From the NCBI GenBank assembly GCA_937921485.1, contig CAKZSV010000008.1, positions 30,276 to 94,275 of the forward strand: a stretch of 64,000 nt of DNA, written 5' to 3'. The first letter of the stretch is position 1. Each line of letters opens with the position of its first letter. Origin of the DNA: an uncultured bacterium. Lineage in GTDB: Bacteria > Spirochaetota > UBA4802 > JAGODF01. The notes beneath the pieces were generated by a model. The model searched no databases and was not told the DNA's origin. It worked only from the letters and a program-made list of their open reading frames with translations. Both the position numbers and the translations under genes were made by a program. Of the stretch, positions 35,456 to 45,604 are shown piece by piece.

Positions 35456-36148
35456 ATGACTGATGTGGTGATATCGATCGTGGGAAGATCGAACACGGGG
35501 AAGACGACGCTTCTTGAGAAGCTGGTACGGGAGCTGACTGCCCGCGGGTATCGGGTGGGCACCATCAAGCACGATGTGCATGGGTTTGAGATCGATCATG
35601 AGGGCAAGGATAGCTGGCGGCACAAGCATGCCGGCGCGGCTCTCACAGTTATATCATCGCCGAAACAGGTTGCAGTGGTAAGGGACGTTGATCATGACGC
35701 GGAGATCGATGAGATTGTGGCTCGCTACATCGACGATGTCGATATAGTTCTCACGGAAGGGTATAAGCAATCGAAAAAGCCGAAGATCGAGGTGTTTCGA
35801 AAGGCAGCCTATGACGATCTTCTCTGTTCGGACGGCGATAATCTCATCGCGATTGCGACGGACTCGCAGCACAATCTCGATGTGCCGCAGTTCGATCTCA
35901 ACGATGCCAGGGGGCTGGTTGATCTCATCGAGGAAAAGTACCTTGCCGCAAGAGCGCAGGAGCTCATCTCGATGGAGGTGGACGGCGCACTTGTGCCAAT
36001 GAAACCGTTTTTGCGCGCGATGCTTCTTCGGTCAATATCGGGCATGATAAGCGCGCTTCGGGGATGCGCGGATGCGAAAAAAATTGTCATTAAAATTGAA
36101 ACCGGAGCAATTCGTTCAACGCATAATCACTCTGATGGAGTATATTAA
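35456..36148 (+). CDS. mobB: MobB, molybdopterin guanine dinucleotide biosynthesis adapter
   Basis: 230 residues from an ATG with GGAGG 7 bases before it. The P-loop GRSNTGKTTLLEKLVREL, the KHDVHGFEIDHEGKDSWRHK motif and VLTEGYKQSKKPKIEVFR are typical of MobB. It helps turn molybdopterin into the guanine dinucleotide form used by enzymes such as the one upstream. The last 60 or so residues extend beyond the core MobB fold, as in some deltaproteobacterial members. It completes a module of transporter, enzyme, chaperone and cofactor maturation. Confidence 0.9.
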   Translation: MTDVVISIVGRSNTGKTTLLEKLVRELTARGYRVGTIKHDVHGFEIDHEGKDSWRHKHAGAALTVISSPKQVAVVRDVDHDAEIDEIVARYIDDVDIVLTEGYKQSKKPKIEVFRKAAYDDLLCSDGDNLIAIATDSQHNLDVPQFDLNDARGLVDLIEEKYLAARAQELISMEVDGALVPMKPFLRAMLLRSISGMISALRGCADAKKIVIKIETGAIRSTHNHSDGVY

Positions 36149-36184
36149 TTAATTTTTTTCAATCGCATAAAAGGAGTCATTACA

Positions 36185-37372
36185 ATGCGCAGTACAAGAA
36201 GTATTTTATTTCTGTTCATCGTTTTTCAATTTTATCCTGTGCTTTTGATGGCGCAGTCGGCTGTTGAAACGCGGGAAGCGCCGAAGGAATCGGTGAAAGT
36301 TTCCGGTGTGCTGTTTCTCCAGTGGCTGAAGGAAATCGAACGGCCGGGCGATGGCGAGAATCGGAATAGCTTCGATATCCAGCGCGCATACCTCAATGCC
36401 GCGTATCAGATCGATGAAATCTGGAGTATGCGACTTACCCTTGATGTGGCGAACGACAATGGTACCGACCAGCGCTATCAGGCGTATCTCAAATACGCGT
36501 ATATCCAGGCGGCTCCGGATCCTGGATTTGGAAAGCTTGCTGTACAATTCGGCATGATCGGAACATCGGTCATCAGCCTTATCGACAAATACAGCGATTA
36601 CCGGTGGCTCAATGAAAATTTCATCAATGCATCGAACATCATTTTGCATAATCAAAAAAGCGCGAATATGGGACAGCTTACTGGACGAACTCCAATCGCA
36701 ACGGGATGGTCGGGACAATCCATTGATACCTCGGCAGACCTTGGCGTGGGTGTCAATCTTGCAGTTGCGAAAATTCTAAATTTTGATGTGCAGGTGACCA
36801 ATGGGGAAGGCTATAAAAAAACGAATGATATCACGCAAAACGATGACGGTAAGGCGTATCTGGCACTCCTGAGCATTACTCCTCTTGAAGGATTGTGCAT
36901 CGCGGGCTATATGCGCCACCTTGTCACCAATGATTCCGAAGCCGGAAATAATTATAACCGCTATTATGGACTCAGTTTGTTTTATGCATTTCGCGATATC
37001 CGGGCAGGCGCTTCGTTTGTAATGGCGCAAGTGAGCACCATGACCCCGCCGGCAACGGATCCGGCGATTGCGAAATATCGGCTTTTCGATGCGTTCGTGA
37101 TGGCGAATCTGAAATCACTCACCGGCGTTCCGGTGCTTTTTGCAGGCCGCTATGTCCTTGGATTTACGCGCTATGATGAAGGCTATGCGGGCGCAAACGG
37201 TGCTGAAGCGCGCGCGCGAGTGTGGGCAATGGGCGTCGGCTATCAGTTCAACAATTTTGTGAGAGCAATGCTGTATCTAGAAGATCAGCATTCATACTCC
37301 GATGATATTGCCGTTGCTGACTGGGATCACGCCGCAAGGAATGTATGGCTGAAAGCGGAAGCATCGTTCTGA
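36185..37372 (+). CDS. Outer-membrane beta-barrel porin
   Basis: 395 residues with a signal peptide ending near LLMAQ, alternating amphipathic strands, many aromatic residues, and a terminal Phe, all typical of outer-membrane barrels. The pattern (SFDIQRAYLNAAYQIDEIWSMRLTLD; LYLEDQHSYSDDIAVADWDH) resembles phosphate-selective porin O/P or alginate-export-like barrels. Substrate is unknown. It starts 36 bases after mobB behind AAGGAG and may belong to the same transcript, which would suggest uptake of the oxyanion substrate, but this is inference. Confidence 0.75.
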   Translation: MRSTRSILFLFIVFQFYPVLLMAQSAVETREAPKESVKVSGVLFLQWLKEIERPGDGENRNSFDIQRAYLNAAYQIDEIWSMRLTLDVANDNGTDQRYQAYLKYAYIQAAPDPGFGKLAVQFGMIGTSVISLIDKYSDYRWLNENFINASNIILHNQKSANMGQLTGRTPIATGWSGQSIDTSADLGVGVNLAVAKILNFDVQVTNGEGYKKTNDITQNDDGKAYLALLSITPLEGLCIAGYMRHLVTNDSEAGNNYNRYYGLSLFYAFRDIRAGASFVMAQVSTMTPPATDPAIAKYRLFDAFVMANLKSLTGVPVLFAGRYVLGFTRYDEGYAGANGAEARARVWAMGVGYQFNNFVRAMLYLEDQHSYSDDIAVADWDHAARNVWLKAEASF

Positions 37373-37406
37373 GTGATGCTGGTTGTACCATCCGCTTTTA
37401 ATTTTT

Positions 37407-37426
37407 CGCATGTTTTATTGCATGCG
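37407..37426. terminator. Small hairpin between porin and nuoA
   Basis: CGCATG and CATGCG form a perfect 6-bp stem with an 8-base loop in the 107-base gap before nuoA. There is no T run after it. It is either a weak terminator or part of the nuo promoter region. Confidence 0.25.
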
Positions 37427-37479
37427 GTTCTGTTGTGCATGTCTGTGATGATGATATGGTGGGGGTTTGAGGTAATCCG

Positions 37480-37857
37480 ATGAACTCGCTTGAAGTGATA
37501 TCTGTATTGCCAATTGCGCTAACGATAGTGCTTGCAGTATCTGTTCCTGCTGCCATTTTGCTGCTTTCCCGGATGATTGGACCGCGCAATGACAACGCGG
37601 ACAAGCTTTCGGCGTATGAATGTGGCATTCCGGAAAAAATTTCGTCTGGCAATGCCCGGCGTCGCTTTGCGGTGAAATTTTATCTTGTGGCACTGCTCTT
37701 TCTGCTTTTCGATGTGGAAATTGTGTTTCTTTTCCCATGGGCAGTCTGGTTTCCGCAACAACATGCGTACGGAATACTTTCCATGTTTGTTTTTTTAGGC
37801 ATCCTTTTTGTGGGATGGCTCTATGTGGTGAGGCGAGGAGGGATCGAATGGGAATAA
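37480..37857 (+). CDS. nuoA: NADH-quinone oxidoreductase subunit A
   Basis: 125 residues, three membrane helices. The conserved [22 protein letters not shown] and [15 protein letters not shown] segments mark NuoA. It is part of the membrane arm near the quinone site. It is the first of fourteen nuo genes in standard order and overlaps nuoB by 10 bases. Confidence 0.95.
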   Translation: MNSLEVISVLPIALTIVLAVSVPAAILLLSRMIGPRNDNADKLSAYECGIPEKISSGNARRRFAVKFYLVALLFLLFDVEIVFLFPWAVWFPQQHAYGILSMFVFLGILFVGWLYVVRRGGIEWE

Positions 37858-38366
37858 ATTTCAACAGCCATTTTCCAGCCATCACAACGAGGCGTGATGC
37901 CGTCATTGCCTGGAGCAGGAAAAATTCCCTGTGGCCTCTTCCCTTCGGAACCGCTTGCTGTGCCATCGAATTTATGGGGGCAGTTTCTTCCGTGTTTGAT
38001 ATTTCGCGCTTCGGGGCGGAACTCGTGCGATTTTCTCCACGGCAGTCCGATCTGATGATTGTTGCCGGCACCATCACCTTTAAAATGGTTCCAATTTTAA
38101 AGCAGATTTATCATCAGATGTGTGAGCCGAAATGGGTGATTTCGATGGGTGCGTGCGCTTCTTCGGGAGGCTTTTACGATAATTACTGCACCGTGCAGGG
38201 CATTGATCAGATTATACCGGTGGATGTTTACATCGCAGGTTGCCCTCCGCGGCCAGAAGCAATCCTGGATGCCATCATTGCACTTCAGGAGAAGATTGTC
38301 TCGCCGCACGAGAAACGCGCGGCGCACCTGGTGTCAGTTGCGCCTCAAAAGTGCGCCATGGAGTGA
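37848..38366 (+). CDS. nuoB: NADH-quinone oxidoreductase subunit B
   Basis: 172 residues from an ATG at 37848 with GAGGAGG upstream. It carries the N2 cluster ligands in [14 protein letters not shown] and [13 protein letters not shown], then [17 protein letters not shown]. It passes electrons to quinone at the junction of both arms. The longer open frame upstream lies in nuoA. Its stop overlaps the region of the nuoC start. Confidence 0.96.
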   Translation: MGINFNSHFPAITTRRDAVIAWSRKNSLWPLPFGTACCAIEFMGAVSSVFDISRFGAELVRFSPRQSDLMIVAGTITFKMVPILKQIYHQMCEPKWVISMGACASSGGFYDNYCTVQGIDQIIPVDVYIAGCPPRPEAILDAIIALQEKIVSPHEKRAAHLVSVAPQKCAME

Positions 38367-38371
38367 TGCAT

Positions 38372-38935
38372 ATGGCAGACAGCATGGTTGTAACCATCTT
38401 ACAACAAAAAGGCATTGAGGGAATTCAGGAGATTTTTCATGAGCATGAGCTTTGCAATGTCATTGTTCAACCGGATGAGATTCGGCGCGTGATGCAGTTT
38501 TTAAAAGGGGATCCCGATTTGAAATTCAACATGCTGATTGATATTGTGGCCATTGATTATAGCGCCTATCCTCACGGGAAGCAGGCGCGATTTGGAATAG
38601 TATATCATTTAAAATCGCTCGCGCATAATATGCGACTTGCGGTGCGAGCCTTTTTAGACGAGGCGCGCCCTCAAATCGATAGCATTCATGATCTGTATAA
38701 CAATGCTGATTGGCTTGAAAGAGAATGCTGGGATCAGATGGGAATACGTTTTTTGGGGCATCCGAATTTAAAGCGGCTTCTCAATCATAAAGATTTTATC
38801 GGACATCCTTTGAGAAAGGATTATCCGATCGATCGACGGCAATGGCTGGAAGAGCCTGATGATCTGATGGATGAAATGGAGAGAAAATTATTGGAGAAAG
38901 GAATTCGACTGGCCGTGCGGAATGAGAGGGAATGA
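38372..38935 (+). CDS. nuoC: NADH-quinone oxidoreductase subunit C
   Basis: 187 residues, the 30-kDa subunit: DLKFNMLIDIVAIDYSAYP, then DLYNNADWLERECWDQMGIRF and the HPLRKDYPI end motif. The ATG at 38372 has GGAG 8 bases before it; another ATG at 38366 directly touches the nuoB stop. It is separate from nuoD, not fused as in enterobacteria. Confidence 0.95.
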   Translation: MADSMVVTILQQKGIEGIQEIFHEHELCNVIVQPDEIRRVMQFLKGDPDLKFNMLIDIVAIDYSAYPHGKQARFGIVYHLKSLAHNMRLAVRAFLDEARPQIDSIHDLYNNADWLERECWDQMGIRFLGHPNLKRLLNHKDFIGHPLRKDYPIDRRQWLEEPDDLMDEMERKLLEKGIRLAVRNERE

Positions 38936-38936
38936 T

Positions 38937-40175
38937 ATGACGCCGGAAAAAAATATTATATCGCCACGGCAGGATTCTCGCGGGCTGGATTATAGCCGGG
39001 AGATTGATTCGAAAGATCTGGTATTTGTGAACATCGGACCGAGCCATCCTGCCATGCACGGCACGTTGCGGATATTAGCAGCGCTCAGTGGAGAGACTAT
39101 TGTGGCAGCAGTTGCTGAAATGGGGTATCTTCACCGCGGATTCGAAAAAGAATGTGAAATGCATCCCTATCAGCAATGCATTCCCTACACCGACAGATTG
39201 AATTATGTGTCCGCCATTATGAATAATATCGGCTTTGCCAGGGCAGTTGAGAAATTGTGCGGCATCACAATTCCGGAGCGTGCCAGAATAATTCGCGTCA
39301 TAACCGCAGAGTTGAATCGCATTATCGATCATCTTGTGTGCATCGGTGCAAATCTGGTCGATATTGGCGCTCTGACCAATTTCTGGTATTCGTTTAATGT
39401 GCGGGAAAAGGTGTATGATATTCTTGAAAAGCTGTGCGGTGCGCGGCTGACATCCAATTACATTCGCATCGGTGGTGTGGCGCGGGATCTCTATGATGGA
39501 TTTGAAAAGGAAGTGCGTTCTGTCTGCAGGGATATTGTTCAGGCCGTCAGCGATATTGAGCGCTTAACAGAGAATAATAGAATTTTTCTGGATAGAACCC
39601 AGAATGTCGGGGTCATCAGTGCGGAGGAAGCAATTTCCTCTGGATGGACAGGGCCCACGCTCAGGGCATGCGGCGTTGCCCACGATCTGCGGAAAGCGGA
39701 GCCGTACTATGAGTATGAGACATACGATTTTGATGTCATCGTCGGAACGAAGGGCGATACCTTCGATAGAATATTCGTGCGAATGTATGAGATAAAGGAA
39801 TCAATAAAGATTATCGATCAGGCGCTGAAACGGCTGGCGCCGGGGCCGGTTATGACCGATGATAAGAGAATCGCACTTCCTCCGAAAATTCATGTCTATG
39901 GGAGCATTGAGGGCCTGATGAATCATTTCAAACTCATTATTCACGGCATTACGCCTCCGAAGGGCGAAGTGTACGATTGCACCGAAGCCTCGAATGGCGA
40001 ACTGGGCTTTCATATTGTGTCAGATGGCACGCAATATCCGTATAGAGTGAAGTGCAAGTCGCCCTCATTGATGAATTATGCCGCATTTGCCCGGCTTGTG
40101 GAAGGAGGCATGATTGCCGATGCCATTGCGACGCTGGGATCCATTAACATCATCGCAGGGGAATTGGATCGATAG
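38937..40175 (+). CDS. nuoD: NADH-quinone oxidoreductase subunit D
   Basis: 412 residues, 49-kDa subunit related to NiFe hydrogenase large subunits: NIGPSHPAMHGTLRI, MGYLHRGFEKECE, and the C-terminal GELGFHIVSDGT. It builds the quinone pocket with NuoB. The ATG at 38937 follows the nuoC stop by one base with AGAGGG upstream; the longer open frame inside nuoC is ignored. Confidence 0.96.
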   Translation: MTPEKNIISPRQDSRGLDYSREIDSKDLVFVNIGPSHPAMHGTLRILAALSGETIVAAVAEMGYLHRGFEKECEMHPYQQCIPYTDRLNYVSAIMNNIGFARAVEKLCGITIPERARIIRVITAELNRIIDHLVCIGANLVDIGALTNFWYSFNVREKVYDILEKLCGARLTSNYIRIGGVARDLYDGFEKEVRSVCRDIVQAVSDIERLTENNRIFLDRTQNVGVISAEEAISSGWTGPTLRACGVAHDLRKAEPYYEYETYDFDVIVGTKGDTFDRIFVRMYEIKESIKIIDQALKRLAPGPVMTDDKRIALPPKIHVYGSIEGLMNHFKLIIHGITPPKGEVYDCTEASNGELGFHIVSDGTQYPYRVKCKSPSLMNYAAFARLVEGGMIADAIATLGSINIIAGELDR

Positions 40176-40183
40176 GAGAGAGT

Positions 40184-40687
40184 ATGGCGGTGCAATTCAG
40201 CGAAGCAGCATTGAAAGAGTATGAAGAAATTGTGACGCGGTATCCGGATAAAAAAGCAACATTGCTGCCGGCCCTGTGGCTTGCGCAGAGGGAGTTTGGT
40301 TATGTATCCGACGAGGTGCTGGAATACATTGCACAACTGGTGGGTATGCCGGCTGTGAAAGTGTATGAGGTGGCTGAATTTTATACAATGTTCCATAAGA
40401 AAAAACCCGGGAAATATCATCTGCAACTCTGCCAGACGATTTCGTGCTATTTGCGGGGAGCGGAAGATCTGCGAAGCTATATTCAGGAGACCTTGCAGGT
40501 GCTGCCGGGAGAAACCAGCGCCGATGGCTTATTCAGCTTTCAACTCGTTGAATGCCTTGGTTCATGCCATACTGCACCGGTGATCAAGATCAACGATGAG
40601 TATTACGACAGCCTCACAGTGGAAAAACTGGATGCCATTATCCGGCATTTGAAGAAAAATAGCAGCGGGGAGGATCATGGAGTTTGA
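40184..40687 (+). CDS. nuoE: NADH-quinone oxidoreductase subunit E
   Basis: 167 residues, 24-kDa thioredoxin-like subunit. The [2Fe-2S] ligands are in LCQTISCYLRGA and LVECLGSCHTAPV. It partners NuoF in the NADH module. AGGAGAGAG precedes the ATG. It overlaps nuoF by 11 bases. Confidence 0.95.
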   Translation: MAVQFSEAALKEYEEIVTRYPDKKATLLPALWLAQREFGYVSDEVLEYIAQLVGMPAVKVYEVAEFYTMFHKKKPGKYHLQLCQTISCYLRGAEDLRSYIQETLQVLPGETSADGLFSFQLVECLGSCHTAPVIKINDEYYDSLTVEKLDAIIRHLKKNSSGEDHGV

Positions 40688-41984
40688 ATTGCAATTGACA
40701 AAGAGATTTTCCATTCCGAACTGCCATACGCTCGAGGTGGCGCTGAATCATGGAGCGTACCGATCCTTTGAGAAATTATTTTCGATGAAGCCGGAAGCAA
40801 TCGTGAATGAGGTCATAGCGTCGAAGCTGCGGGGAAGAGGAGGAGCTGCATTTCCCACCGGCCTTAAGTGGAGCTTCGTTCCAAAGGATACCGCACTGCC
40901 CGTGTATCTCTGCGTCAATGCCGATGAGAGCGAACCAGGAACATTTGTGGATCGATACATTTTGGAATACGATCCCCATTTGCTCATCGAAGGCATTGTG
41001 TGTGCGGCCTATGCCATCAAAAGCCATGATGTCTATGTGTATATTCGCGGCGAGTACGTGAGGCCGTATATGATTTTCAAAAAGGCGCTCGATGAGGCAT
41101 ACCGCTCAGGCTTTGCTGGACATAATATCAAAAACTCGGGCTATGATGTGCACATCTGGATTCACCGCGGAGCCGGCGCGTATATTTGCGGCGAAGAGAC
41201 TGCCTTGCTCGAGTCCATAGAGGGCAAAAAAGGGCAGCCGCGCATCAAGCCGCCATTTCCGGCAGTGGAAGGATTATTTGGATGTCCGACAATTATCAAC
41301 AATGTGAAAACAATTTCCCATATTCCATGGATTATTGAACATGGAGGTGAAGCCTTTGCGCGCATCGGCACTTCCGAATCCACTGGCACAATGCTGTTTG
41401 GCATTTCGGGGCATGTAAATAACCCGGGTTTCTGGGAGTTGCCCTTCGGCATGCGCGTGCCGGAATTTCTGGAGAAATATGCGCAGGGTGTGAAGGGCGG
41501 CTCATTAAAAGCATTGTTCCCCGGCGGTACCTCGACTGCAGTGATGACGGCAGATGAATGTGCGGATTTGTATTTGAGCTACGAGAGCATGCGCGCACAT
41601 GGGACAATGCTGGGTTCCGGCGGTTTGATTGTGATGAATGAACATGCCGACATGCTGCACGCATTGCGCACAATAACGCGCTTCTACGCAGAAGAGTCCT
41701 GCGGCCAGTGCACGCCCTGTCGTGAGGGAACGTTCTGGATACACAGATTGCTTGAGAAGATGGTACGGGGCGAAGGAACGACAAAAGAGCTGGATCTCTT
41801 GCTCGAAATAGCAGACAATATGGAAGGAAAAACAATCTGCGCGCTTGCTGCCGCCTGTGCAATCCCGGTTCGAAGCTGTGTGGTAAAATTCAGGCAGGAT
41901 TTTGAAAAGTATGTAAAACCGGTTTTTGTGCCTGTGGCGGCAGCTGCGGAAAAGATGCTCGGGGATGATGCAGTCCCTTTTTAA
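40677..41984 (+). CDS. nuoF: NADH-quinone oxidoreductase subunit F (NADH/FMN site)
   Basis: 435 residues, 51-kDa subunit: RGRGGAAFPTGLKWSF for NADH binding, NADESEPGTFVDRYI for FMN, and the N3 cluster in ESCGQCTPCREGT with a later Cys (AAACAIPVRSC). It receives hydride from NADH. GGGGAGG precedes the ATG. Having NuoE, F and G together means the complex is NADH-linked rather than the ferredoxin or F420 type. Confidence 0.96.
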   Translation: MEFELQLTKRFSIPNCHTLEVALNHGAYRSFEKLFSMKPEAIVNEVIASKLRGRGGAAFPTGLKWSFVPKDTALPVYLCVNADESEPGTFVDRYILEYDPHLLIEGIVCAAYAIKSHDVYVYIRGEYVRPYMIFKKALDEAYRSGFAGHNIKNSGYDVHIWIHRGAGAYICGEETALLESIEGKKGQPRIKPPFPAVEGLFGCPTIINNVKTISHIPWIIEHGGEAFARIGTSESTGTMLFGISGHVNNPGFWELPFGMRVPEFLEKYAQGVKGGSLKALFPGGTSTAVMTADECADLYLSYESMRAHGTMLGSGGLIVMNEHADMLHALRTITRFYAEESCGQCTPCREGTFWIHRLLEKMVRGEGTTKELDLLLEIADNMEGKTICALAAACAIPVRSCVVKFRQDFEKYVKPVFVPVAAAAEKMLGDDAVPF

Positions 41985-41997
41985 GCAGGATAGAATT

Positions 41998-43641
41998 ATG
42001 CAAAAGATGATTACGGTTAATATTAATAATCAAGAATATGAAGTGCAAGAAGACTGCAATATCGTAGAAGCCTGCGATGCACACAATATCCCCTTGCAAA
42101 GGTTTTGCTATCATCGGTATTTGCCGGTAGATGGTAGCTGCAGAACCTGCATGGTGGAAATCGAAACGCCGCAGGGAATGATGGTAACCACCGCATGCAC
42201 CACGAAGGTGAAGCCGGGAATGGCAATTTACACCAATTCGGAAAAAGCCGTAGCCGCTCAGAAATCAGCTCTGGAATTTTTATTGCTCGATCATCCACTG
42301 GATTGCCCGATCTGCGACAAAGCCGGGGAATGTTTATTGCAGGATAATTATTTCGACTTTGGACGCTATGATTTCCGGAGAACCGTTGCGCGCTATTTCA
42401 AGGGAGGAAAGGCCCTCAATGCAGGAGAGCACATTGTCCTCGATCAGGAGCGGTGCATTTTATGCCGCAGATGCATCCGCTTTTTTGATGAGATTGTGCG
42501 CACGCCGGAATTAGGAATTATTTCGCGCGGTCACGAATCGTCGATTTCGCTATTTCCGGAAAAATTCATCCGCAATCCCTATTCCGGCAATAGTGCCGAT
42601 ATCTGTCCGGTGGGCGCGCTGACGCTGAAGGAATTTCGCTTTAAACAGCGTGTCTGGTTTTTGAAAAAGACAAAGAGCATCTGCACGCAGTGTGCCAGAG
42701 GATGTTCCATCTACATTGAGCACAATAAAAATACCGTATGGAGGTTTATGCCCCGGGAAAATCCCGCCCTGAATCGCGTCTGGATGTGCGACAGGGGAAG
42801 GTTTTCTTTTAATAAATTACATGAGAAAAGAATATTTACGCCATTGAAACATCAGGAAGAAATTAGTTTCAATCAACTGTACGATGATATCGCTGAACTG
42901 CTGAAAACACGCCGCAGCGGTGAAATTGCCTGGGTGGTGGGACCCTTTTCGTCGAATGAGACGTACTATGCTTTAAAAACATATTGCGGCGATAATGCCG
43001 TCTGTCTGATGCCACCTGCATCTGGCGAGCGCGATGATCTTTTGATGCTTGCGGAAGAATACCCGAACGCCCAGGGCGCCACATTTTTTGGACTGCAGAC
43101 GGAGACTGCCCCGCTCATCGATAAGATCCAAAAAGGGCGCATCGCTGCGCTGATCATTGTGGAAATGGATTTGTTTAACCTGCGCAACGACTCTTTTGCA
43201 CAGTGTCTCATGGAGAATATCCACAAAATTCCTTTAAAGATATATCTCACCGCCTATCGGGATGAAACGGTTGCCCGTGTGGACTACGTGGTGCCGGTGA
43301 GGACATACGCTGAGACGAACGGGACATTCATCAACGCTACTTCCCTTTTGCAAAAAGCCTGTCAGGCGCTGGTGCCGGAACATCCGGATATCGATGCTGC
43401 CTGCATTGCGCTGTATACCATTGCAACTGGTGCACGGAAGCACCAGCGACGCTATTCAGATGCATCCGAGATGTACGATAAGTTAAGAAGCCACTATGAT
43501 GAATTACGAAGCTTCCAATTTAATCAGATCCCGGAATATGGCATTGCCTTGAATATGCCCAAAAGGGCGGATGAGCCTTTTAAAGGTATACATGTTGATT
43601 TTAATGTATGCAGCACCGCAAAGCCGCTGGAGGAGTCGTGA
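41998..43641 (+). CDS. nuoG: NADH-quinone oxidoreductase subunit G, short form
   Basis: 547 residues, well below the roughly 700-900 of common NuoG. It has the [2Fe-2S] domain (FCYHRYLPVDGSCRTCMVEIE), the N5 site with His ligand (HPLDCPICDKAGECLLQ), N4 (CILCRRCIRF...ICPVG) and an N7-like site (CTQCARGCSI, then MCDRG). The molybdopterin-like region behind it is reduced to about 250 residues. The end is natural: the stop overlaps nuoH by one base. The ATG at 41998 lies 13 bases after nuoF. Confidence 0.93.
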   Translation: MQKMITVNINNQEYEVQEDCNIVEACDAHNIPLQRFCYHRYLPVDGSCRTCMVEIETPQGMMVTTACTTKVKPGMAIYTNSEKAVAAQKSALEFLLLDHPLDCPICDKAGECLLQDNYFDFGRYDFRRTVARYFKGGKALNAGEHIVLDQERCILCRRCIRFFDEIVRTPELGIISRGHESSISLFPEKFIRNPYSGNSADICPVGALTLKEFRFKQRVWFLKKTKSICTQCARGCSIYIEHNKNTVWRFMPRENPALNRVWMCDRGRFSFNKLHEKRIFTPLKHQEEISFNQLYDDIAELLKTRRSGEIAWVVGPFSSNETYYALKTYCGDNAVCLMPPASGERDDLLMLAEEYPNAQGATFFGLQTETAPLIDKIQKGRIAALIIVEMDLFNLRNDSFAQCLMENIHKIPLKIYLTAYRDETVARVDYVVPVRTYAETNGTFINATSLLQKACQALVPEHPDIDAACIALYTIATGARKHQRRYSDASEMYDKLRSHYDELRSFQFNQIPEYGIALNMPKRADEPFKGIHVDFNVCSTAKPLEES

Positions 43642-44945
43642 TGGATTCTTTAACCTTTGGTGCAATCAATATTGTGGTGATGGCTGTCGTAATGTGGAAT
43701 ATACCATTGCAGTTTATCCCATTGATGATATGGCTGGAGAGGAAAGGCGCAGCCATCATACAGGATAGGATTGGACCACTTCGCGCAAATATTTTCGGGA
43801 TCCGTTTGTTTGGCTTACTTCATACCATCGCCGATGCGATTAAATTATTATTTAAAGAAGATATAATTCCCAATCATGTGCACAGGCTGTATTACGTGAT
43901 GGCCCCTTTCTGGTCGATGACGGTTGCGCTTGTGCCGCTTATGTTGATACCCATTGCAAGCCCCCTGCAGATTGGCGCTCACCTTTTCAGATTTCAGGTT
44001 GCCGACTATTCGTCGGGGCTTGTGCTGTTATTTGCAATTACCGGACTGGGGGTGTACGGAACATTCTTTGCGGGATGGGCATCGAATAATAAATATTCCT
44101 TGCTCGGAAGCCTTCGCTCATCTGCGCAAATGATTTCATACGAACTGGGGATGGGCCTTGCCATCGTTGCAGTGTTGATGGCATATCAGGAAATAAGTGT
44201 CAGCTCAATAGTAGAAAAACAATCCGGAATGATGAAACTCTTCCATTGGGTGGTGCCTTTGCCCAACTGGGGAATATTCCTTAACCCTGTGGCATTTGTT
44301 GTTTTTCTGGTTTCGGCGTTTGCAGAAACAAACAGAACGCCGTTCGATCTGGTCGAAGGTGAATCCGAAATTGTTGCGGGTTACCATACGGAATATTCGA
44401 GTATGAAATTTGCGCTCTTCTTTATGGCGGAATATGCGCACATGGTTGTCGCCTCGATTGTTATGGCAACATTGTTTCTCGGCGGATATCAGATTCCCTA
44501 TGTCACCACCGAGCAATTACGGCACAATTCGCATTACGCGCTCTGTGCGATATTGATCATTATCGCGCTTTTGTGCCTCATTGCGGGCATTATCGTCTAT
44601 AAGCGCGCAAAGGCCTATGGGATGAGCTTCGCGGAGAAGCTCGGGAAAAAGGAGTATTTTGTAATCAGCTATCTGCTTTTCGCCGCAGCGCTTATGAGCA
44701 TTTTCCTGGTGCCACTTGTGGTGCAGATGCGGTTTGCCGCGCTGCCGTCGCAGATAATTGTCGCAGCGCTTCAGATGATGGCGCTTTTCGGGAAAGCAAT
44801 GATCTTTTTATGGCTCTACGTGCATGTCCGATGGACTTTGCCGCGATTCCGGTATGATCAATTGATGAACCTCGGATGGAAAATACTATTTCCTGTTTCA
44901 CTGCTGAATATTGCCATCACCGGCATCGTGATCTCTTTTACGTAG
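43641..44945 (+). CDS. nuoH: NADH-quinone oxidoreductase subunit H
   Basis: 434 residues with about nine to ten membrane helices. [25 protein letters not shown] and [14 protein letters not shown], then [21 protein letters not shown], are the charged loops that line the quinone channel. The ATG at 43641 overlaps the nuoG stop (TGATG) with GGAGG upstream. The C-terminus is longer than in E. coli NuoH (325 residues), with additional helices. Confidence 0.95.
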   Translation: MDSLTFGAINIVVMAVVMWNIPLQFIPLMIWLERKGAAIIQDRIGPLRANIFGIRLFGLLHTIADAIKLLFKEDIIPNHVHRLYYVMAPFWSMTVALVPLMLIPIASPLQIGAHLFRFQVADYSSGLVLLFAITGLGVYGTFFAGWASNNKYSLLGSLRSSAQMISYELGMGLAIVAVLMAYQEISVSSIVEKQSGMMKLFHWVVPLPNWGIFLNPVAFVVFLVSAFAETNRTPFDLVEGESEIVAGYHTEYSSMKFALFFMAEYAHMVVASIVMATLFLGGYQIPYVTTEQLRHNSHYALCAILIIIALLCLIAGIIVYKRAKAYGMSFAEKLGKKEYFVISYLLFAAALMSIFLVPLVVQMRFAALPSQIIVAALQMMALFGKAMIFLWLYVHVRWTLPRFRYDQLMNLGWKILFPVSLLNIAITGIVISFT

Positions 44946-44956
44946 GAGTTGTTCCA

Positions 44957-45529
44957 ATGGTGAAAATTGTACGCAGGCCGCATCTTGCAGGTATGCGAAA
45001 ATTGTATGTAGTTGAAATCCTCGGAGGATTGCTCACGACGCTGGCACATGTGCTGCGCAATCTCTTCTTTCCGGAGAAATTGCCCACTGTATTTTATCCC
45101 GAAAATCGCAAGGCAATTCCCGCTGCGTACCGCGGGCGACATCGTTTGATGAAAAGGGAAGATGGATCGCCCCGATGTACCGCCTGTATGCTATGTGCCA
45201 CCAGCTGTCCTGCGTTCTGCATTCACATTCAGGCCGGTGAGGCGGATGATCCTTTTAAAGAAAAATATCCGGTTGATTTTACCATAGACTTGTTGCGATG
45301 CGTGTTTTGCGGATTATGCGTTGAAGCCTGCCCGCTCGATGCCATTCGCATGGATGTGCCGCTGGTCAGTTTTGCCGGCTATCGAAGAGAAGATGTTATT
45401 TTAACGAAGGAGATATTGCTGCAGCATGAGAATGCGGATTATGCGCATGCGCCGGGCTACAATCCGCACCGGCCGCTATCCGTTACCCATGGAGTTCATT
45501 ATATTAATTTTTTAAAGAATATAAAATAA
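44957..45529 (+). CDS. nuoI: NADH-quinone oxidoreductase subunit I
   Basis: 190 residues with two [4Fe-4S] motifs, [18 protein letters not shown] and [18 protein letters not shown] (clusters N6a and N6b), and an N-terminal helix lying on the membrane arm. The ATG at 44957 has TAGGAG before it; the open frame upstream lies in nuoH. A 75-base gap follows before nuoJ. Confidence 0.95.
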   Translation: MVKIVRRPHLAGMRKLYVVEILGGLLTTLAHVLRNLFFPEKLPTVFYPENRKAIPAAYRGRHRLMKREDGSPRCTACMLCATSCPAFCIHIQAGEADDPFKEKYPVDFTIDLLRCVFCGLCVEACPLDAIRMDVPLVSFAGYRREDVILTKEILLQHENADYAHAPGYNPHRPLSVTHGVHYINFLKNIK

Positions 45530-45604
45530 TGATGAGCGAAATTACATGAAAACAATGGAATTGCAGCTCGAAATATCACGAAACGTATACGAAAGGTATT
45601 GCTG

